From Paractinoplanes atraurantiacus (GTDB lineage Bacteria > Actinomycetota > Actinomycetes > Mycobacteriales > Micromonosporaceae), in assembly GCF_900215205.1 (NCBI RefSeq), contig NZ_OBDY01000012.1, positions 124,001 through 188,000 of the forward strand: a stretch of DNA of 64,000 nucleotides. Direction: 5' to 3'. Both the position numbers and the translations under genes were made by a program. The notes beneath the pieces were generated by a model, which saw nothing but the letters and a program-made list of their open reading frames with translations, was not told where the DNA came from and made no database searches. Below are positions 15,215 through 24,503 of the stretch, one piece after another (positions within the stretch are counted from its first letter, which is position 1; every line of letters begins with the position of its first letter).

Positions 15215-17098
15215 TTACTCGACAGTGACGGACTTGGCCAGGTTGCGGGGCTGGTCCACGTCGTGGCCCCGGGCGGCGGCGATCTCGCAAGCGAGGATCT
15301 GCAGGGGGACCGTGGTCATCAGCGGGGCCAGCAGTGTGGGGGTGTGCGGCACGGTGATGAGGTGGTCGGCGTAGGCGCGGACGTCCTCGTCGCCCTCCTC
15401 GGCGATCACGATGGTGCGGGCGCCCCGGGCCCGTACCTCCTGGATGTTCGAGACGACCTTGTCGCGCATGACGCCCCGGCCGGCCGGCGAGGGGACCACG
15501 CAGACGACCGGGGTGCCCTGGTCGATCAGGGCGATCGGGCCGTGCTTGAGCTCGCCCGCCGCGAAGCCCTCGGCGTGCATGTAGGCCAGCTCCTTCAGCT
15601 TCAGGGCGCCCTCCAGGGCCACCGGGAAGCCGACGTGGCGGCCGATGAAGAGCACCGTCGAGGCGGTCTTCAGGTCGCGGGCCAGGGCGCGCACGTCCTC
15701 CATGGAGTTGAGCAGCTCGCGGAGCGCGTCCGGGGTGCTGCGCAACTTCTCGACCACGGCCGCGACCTCGTCGGCGTACATGACGCCGCGGATCTGGGCC
15801 AGGTGCAGGCCGATCAGATAGGTGGCGACCAGCTGGGTGAGGAACGCCTTGGTCGAGGCCACCGCGATCTCCGGGCCGCCGTGCGTGTAGAGCACCGCGT
15901 CGGACTCGCGGGGGATCGTCGAGCCGTTGGTGTTGCAGATCGCCAGGACCCGGGCCTTCTGCTCCTTGGCGTGGCGCAGCGCCATCAGCGTGTCCATGGT
16001 CTCGCCGGACTGGCTGATCGCGATCACCAGCGTGGAACGGTCCAGGATCGGGTCGCGGTAGCGGAACTCGCTGGCCAGCTCGACCTCGCACGGGATGCGC
16101 ACCCAGTGCTCGATCGCGTACTTGGCGACCATGCCGGCGTGGTAGGCCGTGCCGCAGGCGACGATGAAGACCTTGTCGATGTCGCGCAGGTCCTGGTCGG
16201 TCAGGCGCACCTCGTCGAGGACGATCTCGCCGCGGTCGGAGAGGCGGCCCAGCAGGGTGTCCGCGATGGCCTGCGGCTGCTCGGCGATCTCCTTGAGCAT
16301 GAAGTAGTCGTATCCGCCCTTCTCGGCGGCCGACGCGTCCCAGTCGATGTGGAACTCCTGGCCGAGGGCGGGGGAGCCGTCGAAGCCGGTGATCTCGATG
16401 GCGTCCGGGGTGATCAGGACGACCTGGTCCTGGCCCAGCTCGATCGCCTCGCGGGTGTGCTCGATGAACGCCGACACGTCGCTGGCCAGGAAGTTCTCGC
16501 CCTTGCCGCGGCCGACGACCAGCGGCGAGTTGCGGCGAGCCGCGACGACCGCGTCCGGCACGTCGACGTCGACGGCGAGCAGCGTGAACGCGCCCTCCAG
16601 GCGGCTGACCGTGCGGCGCATGCCCTCGGCCAGCAGCTGCGGGCCGTCCACGGCGCCGGACTCGCGCAGCTTGCGCACCTCGGCGGCGAGCAGGTGGGCC
16701 GCGCACTCGGTGTCGGTGTCGCTGGCGAACTCGACGCCGGAGGCCTCCAGCTCGGCGCGAAGGCGGCCGAAGTTCTCGATGATGCCGTTGTGGATGACGG
16801 CGACCCGGCCGTCGGCCGACAGGTGCGGGTGCGCGTTGCGGTCGGTCGGCCCGCCGTGCGTCGCCCAGCGGGTGTGCCCGATCGCCGTACGCCCGGTGGC
16901 GATCTCGTCGGACGGCCGGTCGGCCAGAGCCTTCTCCAGGTTGGCGAGCTTGCCGGCCTTCTTCTCGGTCAGAACCTTGTCGCCGTCGATGACCGCGACG
17001 CCGGCGGAGTCATATCCGCGGTACTCCAGCCGGCGCAGGCCGTCGAGAACGATGCTGAGCGCCGGACGACCGCCGACGTACCCCACGATGCCACACAT
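15215..17098 (-). CDS. glmS: Glutamine-fructose-6-phosphate aminotransferase (isomerizing)
   Basis: Makes glucosamine-6-phosphate, the first committed step to UDP-GlcNAc. The mature N-terminal cysteine nucleophile is in MCGIVGYVGG, which fixes the start at 17098. The glutaminase domain covers ~1-240 (TRWATHGGPTDRNAHPH, HNGIIEN). Two SIS domains follow, with CGTAYHAGMVAKY, ISQSGETMDT, AEGFAAGELKHGP and the C-terminal DQPRNLAKSVTVE. 627 residues is normal. A -10-like TACAGT ends 7 bases before the ATG, suggesting a leaderless transcript. glmM lies 2 kb away in the same direction but not in the same operon. Confidence 0.98.
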   Translation of the reverse strand: MCGIVGYVGGRPALSIVLDGLRRLEYRGYDSAGVAVIDGDKVLTEKKAGKLANLEKALADRPSDEIATGRTAIGHTRWATHGGPTDRNAHPHLSADGRVAVIHNGIIENFGRLRAELEASGVEFASDTDTECAAHLLAAEVRKLRESGAVDGPQLLAEGMRRTVSRLEGAFTLLAVDVDVPDAVVAARRNSPLVVGRGKGENFLASDVSAFIEHTREAIELGQDQVVLITPDAIEITGFDGSPALGQEFHIDWDASAAEKGGYDYFMLKEIAEQPQAIADTLLGRLSDRGEIVLDEVRLTDQDLRDIDKVFIVACGTAYHAGMVAKYAIEHWVRIPCEVELASEFRYRDPILDRSTLVIAISQSGETMDTLMALRHAKEQKARVLAICNTNGSTIPRESDAVLYTHGGPEIAVASTKAFLTQLVATYLIGLHLAQIRGVMYADEVAAVVEKLRSTPDALRELLNSMEDVRALARDLKTASTVLFIGRHVGFPVALEGALKLKELAYMHAEGFAAGELKHGPIALIDQGTPVVCVVPSPAGRGVMRDKVVSNIQEVRARGARTIVIAEEGDEDVRAYADHLITVPHTPTLLAPLMTTVPLQILACEIAAARGHDVDQPRNLAKSVTVE

Positions 17099-17105
17099 GA
17101 CGGGC

Positions 17106-17134
17106 ACTGTAGCCGACGTCCGCTCATCCGTCAT
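17106..17134 (-). promoter_or_regulatory. Putative leaderless glmS promoter
   Basis: On the minus strand ATGACG, 17 bases, TACAGT, then 7 bases to the ATG. Transcription would start at or next to the start codon. No ribosome site is evident before the ATG, which fits leaderless translation. Confidence 0.4.
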
Positions 17135-17269
17135 GCGCGAGAAGCACCCTTTCGAGCACACGCTATGCGCAAAACGGTCCGAACGGAGGGTGGCGGCGCC
17201 GATCGGCTGGCGTCACGGGCGTACCGTCGGCTGACGGACATCTGACCAGCGCTCGCCCCGGGAGAGACG

Positions 17270-18007
17270 TTGAGCAGCAATACTCAGCCCGACCAGTCGC
17301 GGCCGGACCCCGGCCGGACGACGCCGGGTGACCCGACGTTCAGCCCCGGGTACGCGTCTCTTCCGCAGCCGCCGGACCCGGACTACCCGCCCACCTCGGA
17401 GTTCCCGGCCACCGCCTCCGACAACGTTCCGCCCGGCTACCCACCGCCCGGCTACGGCACCCCGTACGACCCGTACGACGGCGGATATCCGCCGCCCGCA
17501 GGCCCCACGCAAAGGCCGCCGCGGAAGAGCAACGTGCCCATCGTGGCGGTGATCATCGCGGTCACGCTTCTGCTCTGCGGCGGCGTCGGCACGGCCGGCG
17601 TGCTCATCGCGCGCAACGTCACAGAAAAGGCAAAGGAGGCGGTGGCCCCGATCACCGGCCTTCCCTCGGTCAAGCCCGAGCTGCCGGCCGCGCCGACCGG
17701 CGGCCCGGGGTTCGGCGCCAAGGTCAGCGTGACGTACGAGGTGACCGGCGACGGCCCCGCCTCGCAGCTGCTCTACGTCGAGTCGCTCAGCGAATCGCCC
17801 CAGCGGCTCGAGAGCGTGCAGCTGCCCTGGAAGTTCACCGGCGAGATCGACACCCCGACCGTGCTCAACGTCACCGCCTTCCGCCTCGGCGACCCGGACG
17901 GCACGATCAGCTGCCGGGTGCTCGTCAACGGCGAGGAGGTCGCGCGGAACACCTCCGATCCCGGTACGTTCGGCACAGTCACCTGCAACCACTTCGCGTT
18001 TGAATAG
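17270..18007 (+). CDS. MmpS-like membrane-anchored protein with proline-rich N-terminus
   Basis: 245 residues: a Pro/Gly/Tyr-rich cytoplasmic region (~1-88), one membrane helix (VPIVAVIIAVTLLLCGGVG, ~90-112), then an extracytoplasmic beta-rich domain that starts VSVTYEVTGDGPASQLLYV and contains WKFTGEI. The domain resembles MmpS accessory proteins, which usually pair with MmpL transporters, but no mmpL is nearby. The TTG start has GGGAGA 6 bases upstream. The stop is 5 bases before the aminotransferase gene, so they may be cotranscribed. The function is not established by the sequence. Confidence 0.8.
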   Translation: MSSNTQPDQSRPDPGRTTPGDPTFSPGYASLPQPPDPDYPPTSEFPATASDNVPPGYPPPGYGTPYDPYDGGYPPPAGPTQRPPRKSNVPIVAVIIAVTLLLCGGVGTAGVLIARNVTEKAKEAVAPITGLPSVKPELPAAPTGGPGFGAKVSVTYEVTGDGPASQLLYVESLSESPQRLESVQLPWKFTGEIDTPTVLNVTAFRLGDPDGTISCRVLVNGEEVARNTSDPGTFGTVTCNHFAFE

Positions 18008-18012
18008 GGACG

Positions 18013-19194
18013 ATGACGAGCGACCCCCTCGTCGAACGGATGCGCCCGTTCGGCACCACGATCTTCACCGAGATGTCCGCGCTGGCCGTCCGCACCGGCT
18101 CGATCAACCTCGGGCAGGGTTTCCCGGACACCGACGGCCCGGCCGAGATGCTCGACGCCGCCGCCCGGGCTCTCCGCGAGGGCGCCAACCAATATCCGCC
18201 GCTGCCCGGCATTGCCGCCCTCCGCCAGGCCGTCGCCGCCCACGAGCAGCGCTTCTGGGGCCTTTCCCGCGACCCCGACTCCGAGATCGTGGTCACCGCC
18301 GGCGCCACCGAGGCCGTCGCCGCCGCGATTCTCGCCCTCTGCGAGCCCGGCGACGAGGTCGTCTGCTTCGAGCCCTACTACGACTCGTACGCCGCCTCGA
18401 TCTCTCTGGCCGGCGCCGTCCGACGCCCGGTGACCCTTCGCCCCGGCCCCGGCGGCCGCTACGGCTTCGACGAGGATCAGCTCCGCGCCGCCTTCGGCCC
18501 CCGCACCCGCCTGGTGCTGCTCAACTCGCCGCACAATCCCACCGGCAAGGTCTTCACCCGCGCCGAGCTCACCCTGATCGCCGATCTCTGCCAGGAGTAC
18601 GGCACGTACGCCGTCACCGACGAGGTCTACGAGCACCTGGTCTTCACCGACGCCGCCGAGCCGCACGTGCCCCTGGCGAGCCTGCCCGGCATGCGCGAGC
18701 GCACGCTGCGCATCTCCTCGGCCGGCAAGACCTTCTCCTGCACCGGCTGGAAGGTCGGCTGGGCCACCGGCCCGGCCTCGCTGGTCTCCGCGGTCATGCG
18801 GGTCAAACAGTTCCTGACCTTTGTGAACGCCGGCCCGCTGCAACCGGCCGTCGCCGTCGCTCTCGGCCTGCCCGACGACTACTTCACCGGTTTCCGCGCC
18901 GCCCTCCAGGCCAGGCGCGACCGGCTCGTGACCGGGCTGACGGAGGCCGGCTTCGACGTTCAGCCCTCCGAGGGAACTTACTTCGTTACGGCCGATATCA
19001 CCCGATCGGGTGGCACGAGCGGCATCGAATTCTGCCGCGCCCTGCCCGAGCGGTGCGGTGTCGTGGCCGTACCCACCGAAGTCTTCTACGACGACAAGGC
19101 GGCGGGCCGCCACTTGATCCGCTTCGCCTTCTGCAAGCGCGAAGAGGTCATCGAAGAGGCAGCCCGCCGCCTGGCGAAACTGAAGCAGAGCTAG
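18013..19194 (+). CDS. Class I/II PLP-dependent aminotransferase
   Basis: 393-residue fold-type I aminotransferase. Substrate carboxylate region INLGQGFPD, Asn in [12 protein letters not shown], Asp-Tyr pair in [11 protein letters not shown] lysine in [16 protein letters not shown] (near residue 239) and the late arginine in LIRFAFCK. It belongs to the group containing methionine/kynurenine aminotransferases and actinobacterial DapC-like enzymes; the substrate cannot be chosen between these. It begins 5 bases after the MmpS-like gene. The stop codon overlaps the converging glmM stop within a single CTAG. Confidence 0.92.
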   Translation: MTSDPLVERMRPFGTTIFTEMSALAVRTGSINLGQGFPDTDGPAEMLDAAARALREGANQYPPLPGIAALRQAVAAHEQRFWGLSRDPDSEIVVTAGATEAVAAAILALCEPGDEVVCFEPYYDSYAASISLAGAVRRPVTLRPGPGGRYGFDEDQLRAAFGPRTRLVLLNSPHNPTGKVFTRAELTLIADLCQEYGTYAVTDEVYEHLVFTDAAEPHVPLASLPGMRERTLRISSAGKTFSCTGWKVGWATGPASLVSAVMRVKQFLTFVNAGPLQPAVAVALGLPDDYFTGFRAALQARRDRLVTGLTEAGFDVQPSEGTYFVTADITRSGGTSGIEFCRALPERCGVVAVPTEVFYDDKAAGRHLIRFAFCKREEVIEEAARRLAKLKQS

Positions 19195-20540
19195 GCGGGG
19201 CTGGCCGCCCGCACCTCGTCCGCGATCCGGGACGCCACCGCGCGCGCCTGCTCCTCGGTGGCGGCCTCGACCATCACCCGGACCAGCGGCTCGGTGCCCG
19301 ACGGGCGCAGCAGCACCCGGCCGGTCTCGCCCAGTTCGTCCTCGGCCAGCGCCACGGCCGCCTGCACCGTCGGGGCGGCCGCGCCGGCCTCACGGTCGCC
19401 GACCTTCACGTTGATCAGGACCTGGGGCAGCGTGTGCACCACCGAGGCCAGGTCGGCCAGCGACTTGCCGCTCGCCGCGAGCTGGGCCATCAGGTGCAGC
19501 CCGGTCAGCACGCCGTCGCCGGTGGTGGCGAAGGCCGGCATCACGATGTGCCCGCTCTGCTCGCCGCCCAGGGCCAGGCCGTCCGCGGCCAGCGCCTCCA
19601 GCACGTACCGGTCGCCGACCTTGGTCTCGAGCAGCTTGATGCCGTTCTGCTTCATCGCGATGCGCAGGCCCAGGTTGCTCATCACGGTCGCGACCAGCGT
19701 GTCGTCGGTCAGCGTGCCCGCGTCGCGCATGGCCAGGGCCAGGATCGCCATGATCTGGTCGCCGTCGACGACCTCGCCCGAGGCCGTCACGGCCAGGCAG
19801 CGGTCGGCGTCGCCGTCGTGCGCGATGCCCAGGTCGGCGCCGTGCTCGACCACGGCCGCCTGCACCTTGTCCAGGTGGGTGGAGCCGCAGTCCTCGTTGA
19901 TGTTCAGGCCGTCCGGCTCGGCGTGGATCGCGATGACCTCGGCGCCGGCCTCCTCGTAGGCCACCGGGGCGACCTCGCTGGCCGCGCCGTTGGCACAGTC
20001 GACCACGACCTTGATGCCGGCCAGCGAGTGCGGCGTCGAGCCGACCAGGTGCTTGATGTAGTGCTCGGCGCCGTCGAGCAGGTCGTTGACCCGCCCGATG
20101 CCGGCGCCGGTGGGACGGCCGATCAGTCCGTGCCCGTCCTCGATCGCCTTTTCGATGCGCTCCTCCAGCTCGTCGGGGAGCTTGGTGCCACCCGCGGCGA
20201 AGAGCTTGATCCCGTTGTCGGGCATCGGGTTGTGCGACGCCGAGAGCATGACGCCCAGGTCGGCGCCGGTCTGCGCCACCAGGTAGGCCACGGCCGGGGT
20301 GGGCAGCACGCCGACCCGCACCACGTTGGCGCCGGCGCTGGTCAGGCCGGCCACGACGGCCGCCTCGAGCATCTCGCCGCTGGCCCGCGGGTCACGGCCG
20401 ACGATGGCCAGCGGAGGGTGGCTGCCGTCGCTCTCGACCAGCACACGGGCGGCCGCGACCGCGACGGACAGGGCCAGTTCGGGGGTGAGGTCGCCATTCG
20501 CGAGCCCGCGTACGCCGTCGGTACCGAAGAGTCGCCCCAT
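19191..20540 (-). CDS. glmM: Phosphoglucosamine mutase
   Basis: Converts glucosamine-6-P to glucosamine-1-P for peptidoglycan precursors. The catalytic phosphoserine is in [17 protein letters not shown] (near residue 102), the metal loop is DGDADRCL, the sugar loop GGEQSGH and the phosphate loop [12 protein letters not shown]. The ATG at 20540 gives the standard start [14 protein letters not shown] and has GGAAA upstream; 449 residues is usual. It lies downstream of rplM-rpsI on the same strand, a common actinobacterial order, but is separated from them by a stem-loop. Confidence 0.98.
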   Translation of the reverse strand: MGRLFGTDGVRGLANGDLTPELALSVAVAAARVLVESDGSHPPLAIVGRDPRASGEMLEAAVVAGLTSAGANVVRVGVLPTPAVAYLVAQTGADLGVMLSASHNPMPDNGIKLFAAGGTKLPDELEERIEKAIEDGHGLIGRPTGAGIGRVNDLLDGAEHYIKHLVGSTPHSLAGIKVVVDCANGAASEVAPVAYEEAGAEVIAIHAEPDGLNINEDCGSTHLDKVQAAVVEHGADLGIAHDGDADRCLAVTASGEVVDGDQIMAILALAMRDAGTLTDDTLVATVMSNLGLRIAMKQNGIKLLETKVGDRYVLEALAADGLALGGEQSGHIVMPAFATTGDGVLTGLHLMAQLAASGKSLADLASVVHTLPQVLINVKVGDREAGAAAPTVQAAVALAEDELGETGRVLLRPSGTEPLVRVMVEAATEEQARAVASRIADEVRAASPA

Positions 20541-20621
20541 GGCGGTTTCCTTTCGCCGGCGGCCCAGGGAAGGGAGGGGCCGATCCGGGGTGCGTGCGTC
20601 GTTGAAGGGGAGGGAACGCAA

Positions 20622-20662
20622 ACGGCCGGGCCGCGGCCCCGCGAGGGGCGCAACCCGGCCGT
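20622..20662 (-). terminator. Stem-loop after rpsI
   Basis: ACGGCCGGG (20622-20630) pairs with CCCGGCCGT (20654-20662). An inner GCCCC/GGGGC stem closes a GCGA loop. It begins 18 bases after the rpsI stop. Downstream T content is low, so partial read-through to glmM is possible. Confidence 0.6.
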
Positions 20663-20680
20663 GTCAGACTCGGCGCAAAA

Positions 20681-21178
20681 TCAGCGCTTCGAGTACTGCG
20701 GAGCCTTACGGGCCTTCTTGAGACCGTACTTCTTGCTCTCCTTGACGCGGGCGTCACGGGTGAGGAAGCCGGCCTTCTTGAGAGCCGGACGGTCGTCGGG
20801 CTCGTTCGTGATGAGCGCCCGGGCGATGCCGAGGCGCAGCGCGCCGGCCTGACCGGTGATGCCGCCACCGCGCAGGTTGGCGATCACGTCGAACTGCTCT
20901 TCCTTCTCAGCGGTGACGAGCGGCTCACGGATGAGCTGCTGGTGCACCTTGCTGGGGAAGTAGCTCTCCAGCTCACGGCCGTTGCACGTGATCTTGCCGC
21001 TGCCGGGCACGAGGCGCACCCGGACGATGGCCTCCTTGCGGCGGCCGACGGTCTGGATGGGACGGTCACCGGGACGCGGGGCGCGGACCGGGGCCGGCGC
21101 GGGCGTCTCGACCACGACGACCGTCTCAGCGGGCTCCTCGACGGTCTCGACGACCTCGGGCTCGATGATGTCGGACAT
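20681..21178 (-). CDS. rpsI: 30S ribosomal protein S9
   Basis: Small-subunit head protein whose C-terminal tail reaches the P site. The conserved domain begins [16 protein letters not shown] and ends [12 protein letters not shown], the tRNA-contacting tail. A variable, Glu/Val/Pro-rich N-terminal extension of about 45 residues precedes it, as in other actinobacteria. I chose the ATG at 21178 (165 residues), with GAGAAGG upstream; an in-frame GTG at 21202 overlapping the rplM stop (GTGA) is the alternative. Confidence 0.97.
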   Translation of the reverse strand: MSDIIEPEVVETVEEPAETVVVVETPAPAPVRAPRPGDRPIQTVGRRKEAIVRVRLVPGSGKITCNGRELESYFPSKVHQQLIREPLVTAEKEEQFDVIANLRGGGITGQAGALRLGIARALITNEPDDRPALKKAGFLTRDARVKESKKYGLKKARKAPQYSKR

Positions 21179-21198
21179 GCTGCTGCCTTCTCCCGCGC

Positions 21199-21642
21199 TC
21201 ACTGCGCGATCTGGGTGATTTCGAACGGCTGGGGCTGCTGAGCGGCGTGCGGGTGCTCGGCGCCCGGGTAGACCTTCAGCTTCTTGATGATCTGCCGCGC
21301 GAGCTTGTTGTGCGGGAGCATGCCCTTGACGGCCAGCTCGACCGCCTTCTCGGGGCGCTTGGTGAGCAGCTCCTCGTAGCCGACCTGCTTGAGGCCGCCC
21401 GGGTAGCCCGAGTGGCGGTAGGCGACCTTGGTCTGCCGCTTGTTGCCGGTCAGGGCCACCTTGCCGGCGTTGATGATCACCACGTAGTCGCCGGTGTCGA
21501 CGTGCGGCGCGAAGATCGGCTTGTGCTTGCCGCGCAGAAGGTTCGCGGTGTGGGTGGCCAGGCGGCCCAGGACGACGTCAGAAGCGTCGATAATGTGCCA
21601 CTGACGCTCGATCTCACCCGGCTTCGGGCTGTACGTACGCAC
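21199..21642 (-). CDS. rplM: 50S ribosomal protein L13
   Basis: 147 residues with the family signature regions [32 protein letters not shown] and [18 protein letters not shown] start. It forms the two-gene operon rplM-rpsI found across bacteria. A -10-like TAGGCT (21706-21711, minus strand) lies about 64 bases upstream; no convincing -35 was seen. Confidence 0.98.
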   Translation of the reverse strand: MRTYSPKPGEIERQWHIIDASDVVLGRLATHTANLLRGKHKPIFAPHVDTGDYVVIINAGKVALTGNKRQTKVAYRHSGYPGGLKQVGYEELLTKRPEKAVELAVKGMLPHNKLARQIIKKLKVYPGAEHPHAAQQPQPFEITQIAQ

Positions 21643-22013
21643 AGAATTACCTTGTCTTGTCGTCGGTCTGGGGTCGCGCGCTGGTCGCGGCGAACGCGAA
21701 CATCAAGCCTACCCCGGGGGGCGCGCTCGCAGCTGTCGCACAACAGCAGGCAACAATACCCGGCCGCGCGGCGCGTGGTCAAAACGTGCAGGGTCACAGC
21801 GATCGGCGGTCGCGCCGATTGCCCGCAAGGACTTCGCCCCGCAAGGACCTAGGCCGACGTGACCTCCAAACATATGCGTGTCAAGCATACCCGGCCCTTT
21901 GAACACGCCCGGCACCGGGATCCAAGGTCACCGAGGTCACAACCCGGCGACGGTTAGCAGGCTCGAAACAAACGGGACGCGAGGGCGAAATTCCCGGAAG
22001 GCACGCTTCCGGC
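21643..22013. other. Intergenic region upstream of rplM
   Basis: About 370 bases without a convincing gene. It should hold the rplM promoter (-10-like TAGGCT at 21706-21711 on the minus strand). A direct repeat CCCGCAAGGAC occurs at 21822 and 21838. The stretch 21860-21960 is less GC-rich than its surroundings and could promote rightward transcription. No RNA gene was recognised. Confidence 0.5.
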
Positions 22014-22298
22014 ATGGCCATGGGTGCGGGGACCTCGACGAAGCGGGCCGGTGGAAGCCGGTACGCCGCGGGCGGGCGCACTATGGAAGAGCCACCGTCA
22101 GGGTTGAGGACGGACCTGACGGTGTCCGCCGAGCCGGTCATCCGGTTCGGCGAGGAGGAGTCGCGGCGCGCGCCGGCCGGAGGTACGGCGGAGAACGCAG
22201 GCGTGACATGGGAGCGGGTCGACGCTGAGGACGGCGGGCTCCGAGCGTGCCCTTCGGTGGACCGGCCGGCCGCGTCGCGACTTCTTCGGAAAACATGA
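22014..22298 (+). CDS. Possible small protein coupled to the uroporphyrinogen-III synthase-like gene
   Basis: 94-residue reading frame with no recognised family, rich in Gly, Arg and Glu. In its favour: GGAAGG about 10 bases before the ATG and a 4-base ATGA overlap with the next gene. Against it: no motif, weaker third-position GC bias at both ends, and an alternative internal ATG at 22083. It could be a leader peptide or simply a chance frame. Confidence 0.35.
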   Translation: MAMGAGTSTKRAGGSRYAAGGRTMEEPPSGLRTDLTVSAEPVIRFGEEESRRAPAGGTAENAGVTWERVDAEDGGLRACPSVDRPAASRLLRKT

Positions 22299-23398
22299 CC
22301 AGCCAGGTGGCGAGCCGGTCCGAACTGTCCGGCTACACGGTGGGCGTCACCTCGGACCGCCGCCGCGACGAGCTCGCGAGCCTGCTCGAGGGCCGCGGTG
22401 CCCGGGTGGTGCTGGCGCCGGCCCTGCGCATCGTCCCGATCGCCGACGACGCCGAGCTCAAGGCCGCGACCAGGGCCTGCCTGGAGACCCCACCCGACGT
22501 CGTGCTGGTCACCACCGGCATCGGCATGCGCGGCTGGCTCGAGGCGGCCGAGGGCTGGGGCCTGTCCGAGCCGCTGCGCACGGTCCTCTCCCGCGCCTAT
22601 CTGATCGCGCGGGGCCCCAAGGCGCGGGCCGCGGTCCGCGCCGCCGGCCTGCACGACCAGTGGTCCCCCGAGGGCGAAAGTTACGAGGAGGTCGTCGAAC
22701 ACCTCCGCGCCCGCGGCCTGACCGGGCGGACCGTGGCCATGCAGCTGCACGGCGAGAGCCAGCCCGAATACACCGAGGCCCTGCGCGAGGCCGGCGCCCG
22801 CATGATCGAGGTACCGGTCTACCGCTGGGCCCCGCCGGCCGACCCCGCTCCGCTGCACCGCCTGGTCGACCTGATCACCGGCCGCCTGGTCGACGCGGTC
22901 ACCTTCACCGCCGCCCCCGCCGTCACCGCCCTGCTCCGCGCCGCCGGTCCCGCCGCCGACCCCGTTCTGGAAGCGCTGCGCACGGACGTCCTGGTCGCCT
23001 GCGCGGGCCCGGTCACCGCCGCTCCCCTGCGCCGCCACGGCGTTCCGGTCGTGGCCCCTCCGCGCGCCCGCTTGAGCGCCCTGGTCCGCACGATCGCCGG
23101 CGAGCTCCCCAAGCGCGCCGTCTCACTGGAGGTAGCGGGCCACAACATAACGTTGCGTGGCCACGCAGCGATCGTGAACGGAGAGCTACGCCCCTTGGCG
23201 CCGGCTCCGATGGCCGTCCTGCGGGCGCTGGCCTCAGCCCCCGGCCGCGTCCTTTCCCGAGCCGCTCTACTCCACTCACTCCCCCGAGGCGCCGACGAAC
23301 ACGCGGTGGAGATGGCCGTCGCCCGCCTGCGGGCGGGCCTGTCCATTCCAGGAGTCGTCCAAACAGTGGTCAAGCGGGGCTATCGCCTGCCGGCTTGA
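22295..23398 (+). CDS. Uroporphyrinogen-III synthase-like protein fused to a winged-helix domain
   Basis: 367 residues. Residues ~10-265 form a HemD fold: GYTVGVTSDRRRDELASLLE, VVLVTTGIGMRGWLEAAEGW, then VAMQLHGESQPEYTEALREA and a late VDAVTFTAAPAVTALLRAA. The C-terminal ~95 residues resemble an OmpR/PhoB winged helix (PMAVLRALASAPGRVLSRAA, then VEMAVARLRAGL and VVKRGYRL). Such fusions occur in actinobacteria, and the DNA-binding half suggests a regulator rather than a housekeeping HemD. No other haem genes are nearby. Confidence 0.88.
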   Translation: MTSQVASRSELSGYTVGVTSDRRRDELASLLEGRGARVVLAPALRIVPIADDAELKAATRACLETPPDVVLVTTGIGMRGWLEAAEGWGLSEPLRTVLSRAYLIARGPKARAAVRAAGLHDQWSPEGESYEEVVEHLRARGLTGRTVAMQLHGESQPEYTEALREAGARMIEVPVYRWAPPADPAPLHRLVDLITGRLVDAVTFTAAPAVTALLRAAGPAADPVLEALRTDVLVACAGPVTAAPLRRHGVPVVAPPRARLSALVRTIAGELPKRAVSLEVAGHNITLRGHAAIVNGELRPLAPAPMAVLRALASAPGRVLSRAALLHSLPRGADEHAVEMAVARLRAGLSIPGVVQTVVKRGYRLPA

Positions 23399-23448
23399 AC
23401 GTTCGGCGATGTCGTGGCGGGTTGAGGCGCTTACAAAGACTCAAAAGA

Positions 23449-23496
23449 CGATGTCGCAGCCGGGTGGGGTGTACGCCCCACCCAGATGCGACATCG
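23449..23496. terminator. Bidirectional terminator between hemD-like gene and conservon
   Basis: Outer arms CGATGTCGCA (23449-23458) and TGCGACATCG (23487-23496) enclose an inner stem GGGTGGGG/CCCCACCC with a TGTACG loop. It lies 50 bases after the rightward stop and 12 bases from the cvnD stop. AAAAGA before it and CCTTCAAG after it give weak T-tracts for both directions. Confidence 0.8.
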
Positions 23497-23507
23497 CCTT
23501 CAAGAGG

Positions 23508-24128
23508 TCAGCCGACCGGCGCTGGGTAGCCGCCTGACTGCTCGGCCACCAGCGTTGCCATGGCGTGCTCGACAACTCCTACCAGCACCTGCTTGACCGA
23601 CTCGCGATGGCGGGCGTCGCACATGATCAGCGGGACGTGTGGCGGGATCGCCAGCGCCTCGCGGACCTCGTCGGGCTCGTAGCGGGGCGCGCCGTCGAAG
23701 CAGTTCAGCGCGACCAGGTACGGCAGGTGACGGTTTTCGAAGTAGTCGAGCGGCGCGAACGCGTCGGCGATGCGCCGCGTGTCGACCAGCACTGCCGCAC
23801 CGACGGCGCCGCGGATCAGCTCGTCCCACATGAACCAGAAACGGGTCTGACCTGGGGTGCCGAAGAGGTAAAGGATCAGGTCGTCGGCCATGGTGATGCG
23901 ACCGAAGTCCATGGCGACCGTCGTGGTCCCCTTGCCGGGCACCTTGGACGCGTCGTCGATCCCCTGGCCGGCCGAGGTCATCACGGCCTCGGTCGTCAGC
24001 GGCTCGATCTCGGAGACCGCACCGACCAGCGTCGTCTTGCCGACGCCGAAACCTCCGGCGACGACGATCTTCGCGGAGGTGATCTCCTTGGGTTGCGCCC
24101 CCGCCCGCTCAGAGCTTGCGAAGTCCAC
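23508..24128 (-). CDS. cvnD: Conservon GTP-binding protein CvnD
   Basis: 206-residue small Ras-like GTPase of the conservon family. P-loop VAGGFGVGKTT (near residue 23), G3 region LYLFGTPGQTRFWFMWDEL and a G4 variant ALNCFDG in place of NKxD. In Streptomyces, CvnD cycles GTP in a membrane-associated complex with CvnA-C and affects development and secondary metabolism. It is the last gene of the cvnABCD set and overlaps cvnC by 20 bases, so translation is coupled. Confidence 0.95.
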   Translation of the reverse strand: MDFASSERAGAQPKEITSAKIVVAGGFGVGKTTLVGAVSEIEPLTTEAVMTSAGQGIDDASKVPGKGTTTVAMDFGRITMADDLILYLFGTPGQTRFWFMWDELIRGAVGAAVLVDTRRIADAFAPLDYFENRHLPYLVALNCFDGAPRYEPDEVREALAIPPHVPLIMCDARHRESVKQVLVGVVEHAMATLVAEQSGGYPAPVG

Positions 24129-24471
24129 CTAACACCCTTTCCAGCAGGTCCATCCGCTCCGTGAACCCAGTCTTGGGAGCGGCGCTGTGCAACGACAGCA
24201 GCCCGTCGGCCACCATGTCCGCGACGAGCACCCGCGCGACACCCAGCGGCAACCGGGAGAGCGCGGAAAGCTCGGCGAGGGACTGCGCTTTCGCCTCGCA
24301 CAGAACAGCGATGCGGTATTTGTCATGCCCGGCGAACCGGGCCTCTTGCAGGCCGGCCTGGCTGGCTACCAGGACCGCTTCGATCGGGATGTCCCGGCGT
24401 GGTTCCGTCCGCCCGCGGGTGACCGCGTACGGGCGCACAAGGTTGCCTCTCGGGTCCTGTGGCTGTCCCAT
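24109..24471 (-). CDS. cvnC: Conservon protein CvnC, DUF742
   Basis: 120 residues of the DUF742 family: the opening LVRPYAVTRGRT, a winged-helix-like core with LAELSALSRLPLGVARVLV and an end ERVLGGLRKL. DUF742 proteins act between the roadblock protein and the GTPase in conservons, and the helix-turn-helix-like core may bind protein rather than DNA. Gap to cvnB 32 bases, overlap with cvnD 20. Confidence 0.94.
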   Translation of the reverse strand: MGQPQDPRGNLVRPYAVTRGRTEPRRDIPIEAVLVASQAGLQEARFAGHDKYRIAVLCEAKAQSLAELSALSRLPLGVARVLVADMVADGLLSLHSAAPKTGFTERMDLLERVLGGLRKL

Positions 24472-24503
24472 CCGCTCCTCACCCCGTTCCGGCGGTCCGG
24501 CCT

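Noticed and set aside
14561-17245. 894-codon open frame on the plus strand
   Set aside because: It runs across the DUF1023 hydrolase in another frame and then antisense to glmS. Long stop-free shadows are expected in such GC-rich DNA.
21881-23038. 385-codon minus-strand frame
   Set aside because: It is antisense to the HemD-like gene. That gene has clear family motifs, and this frame has none.
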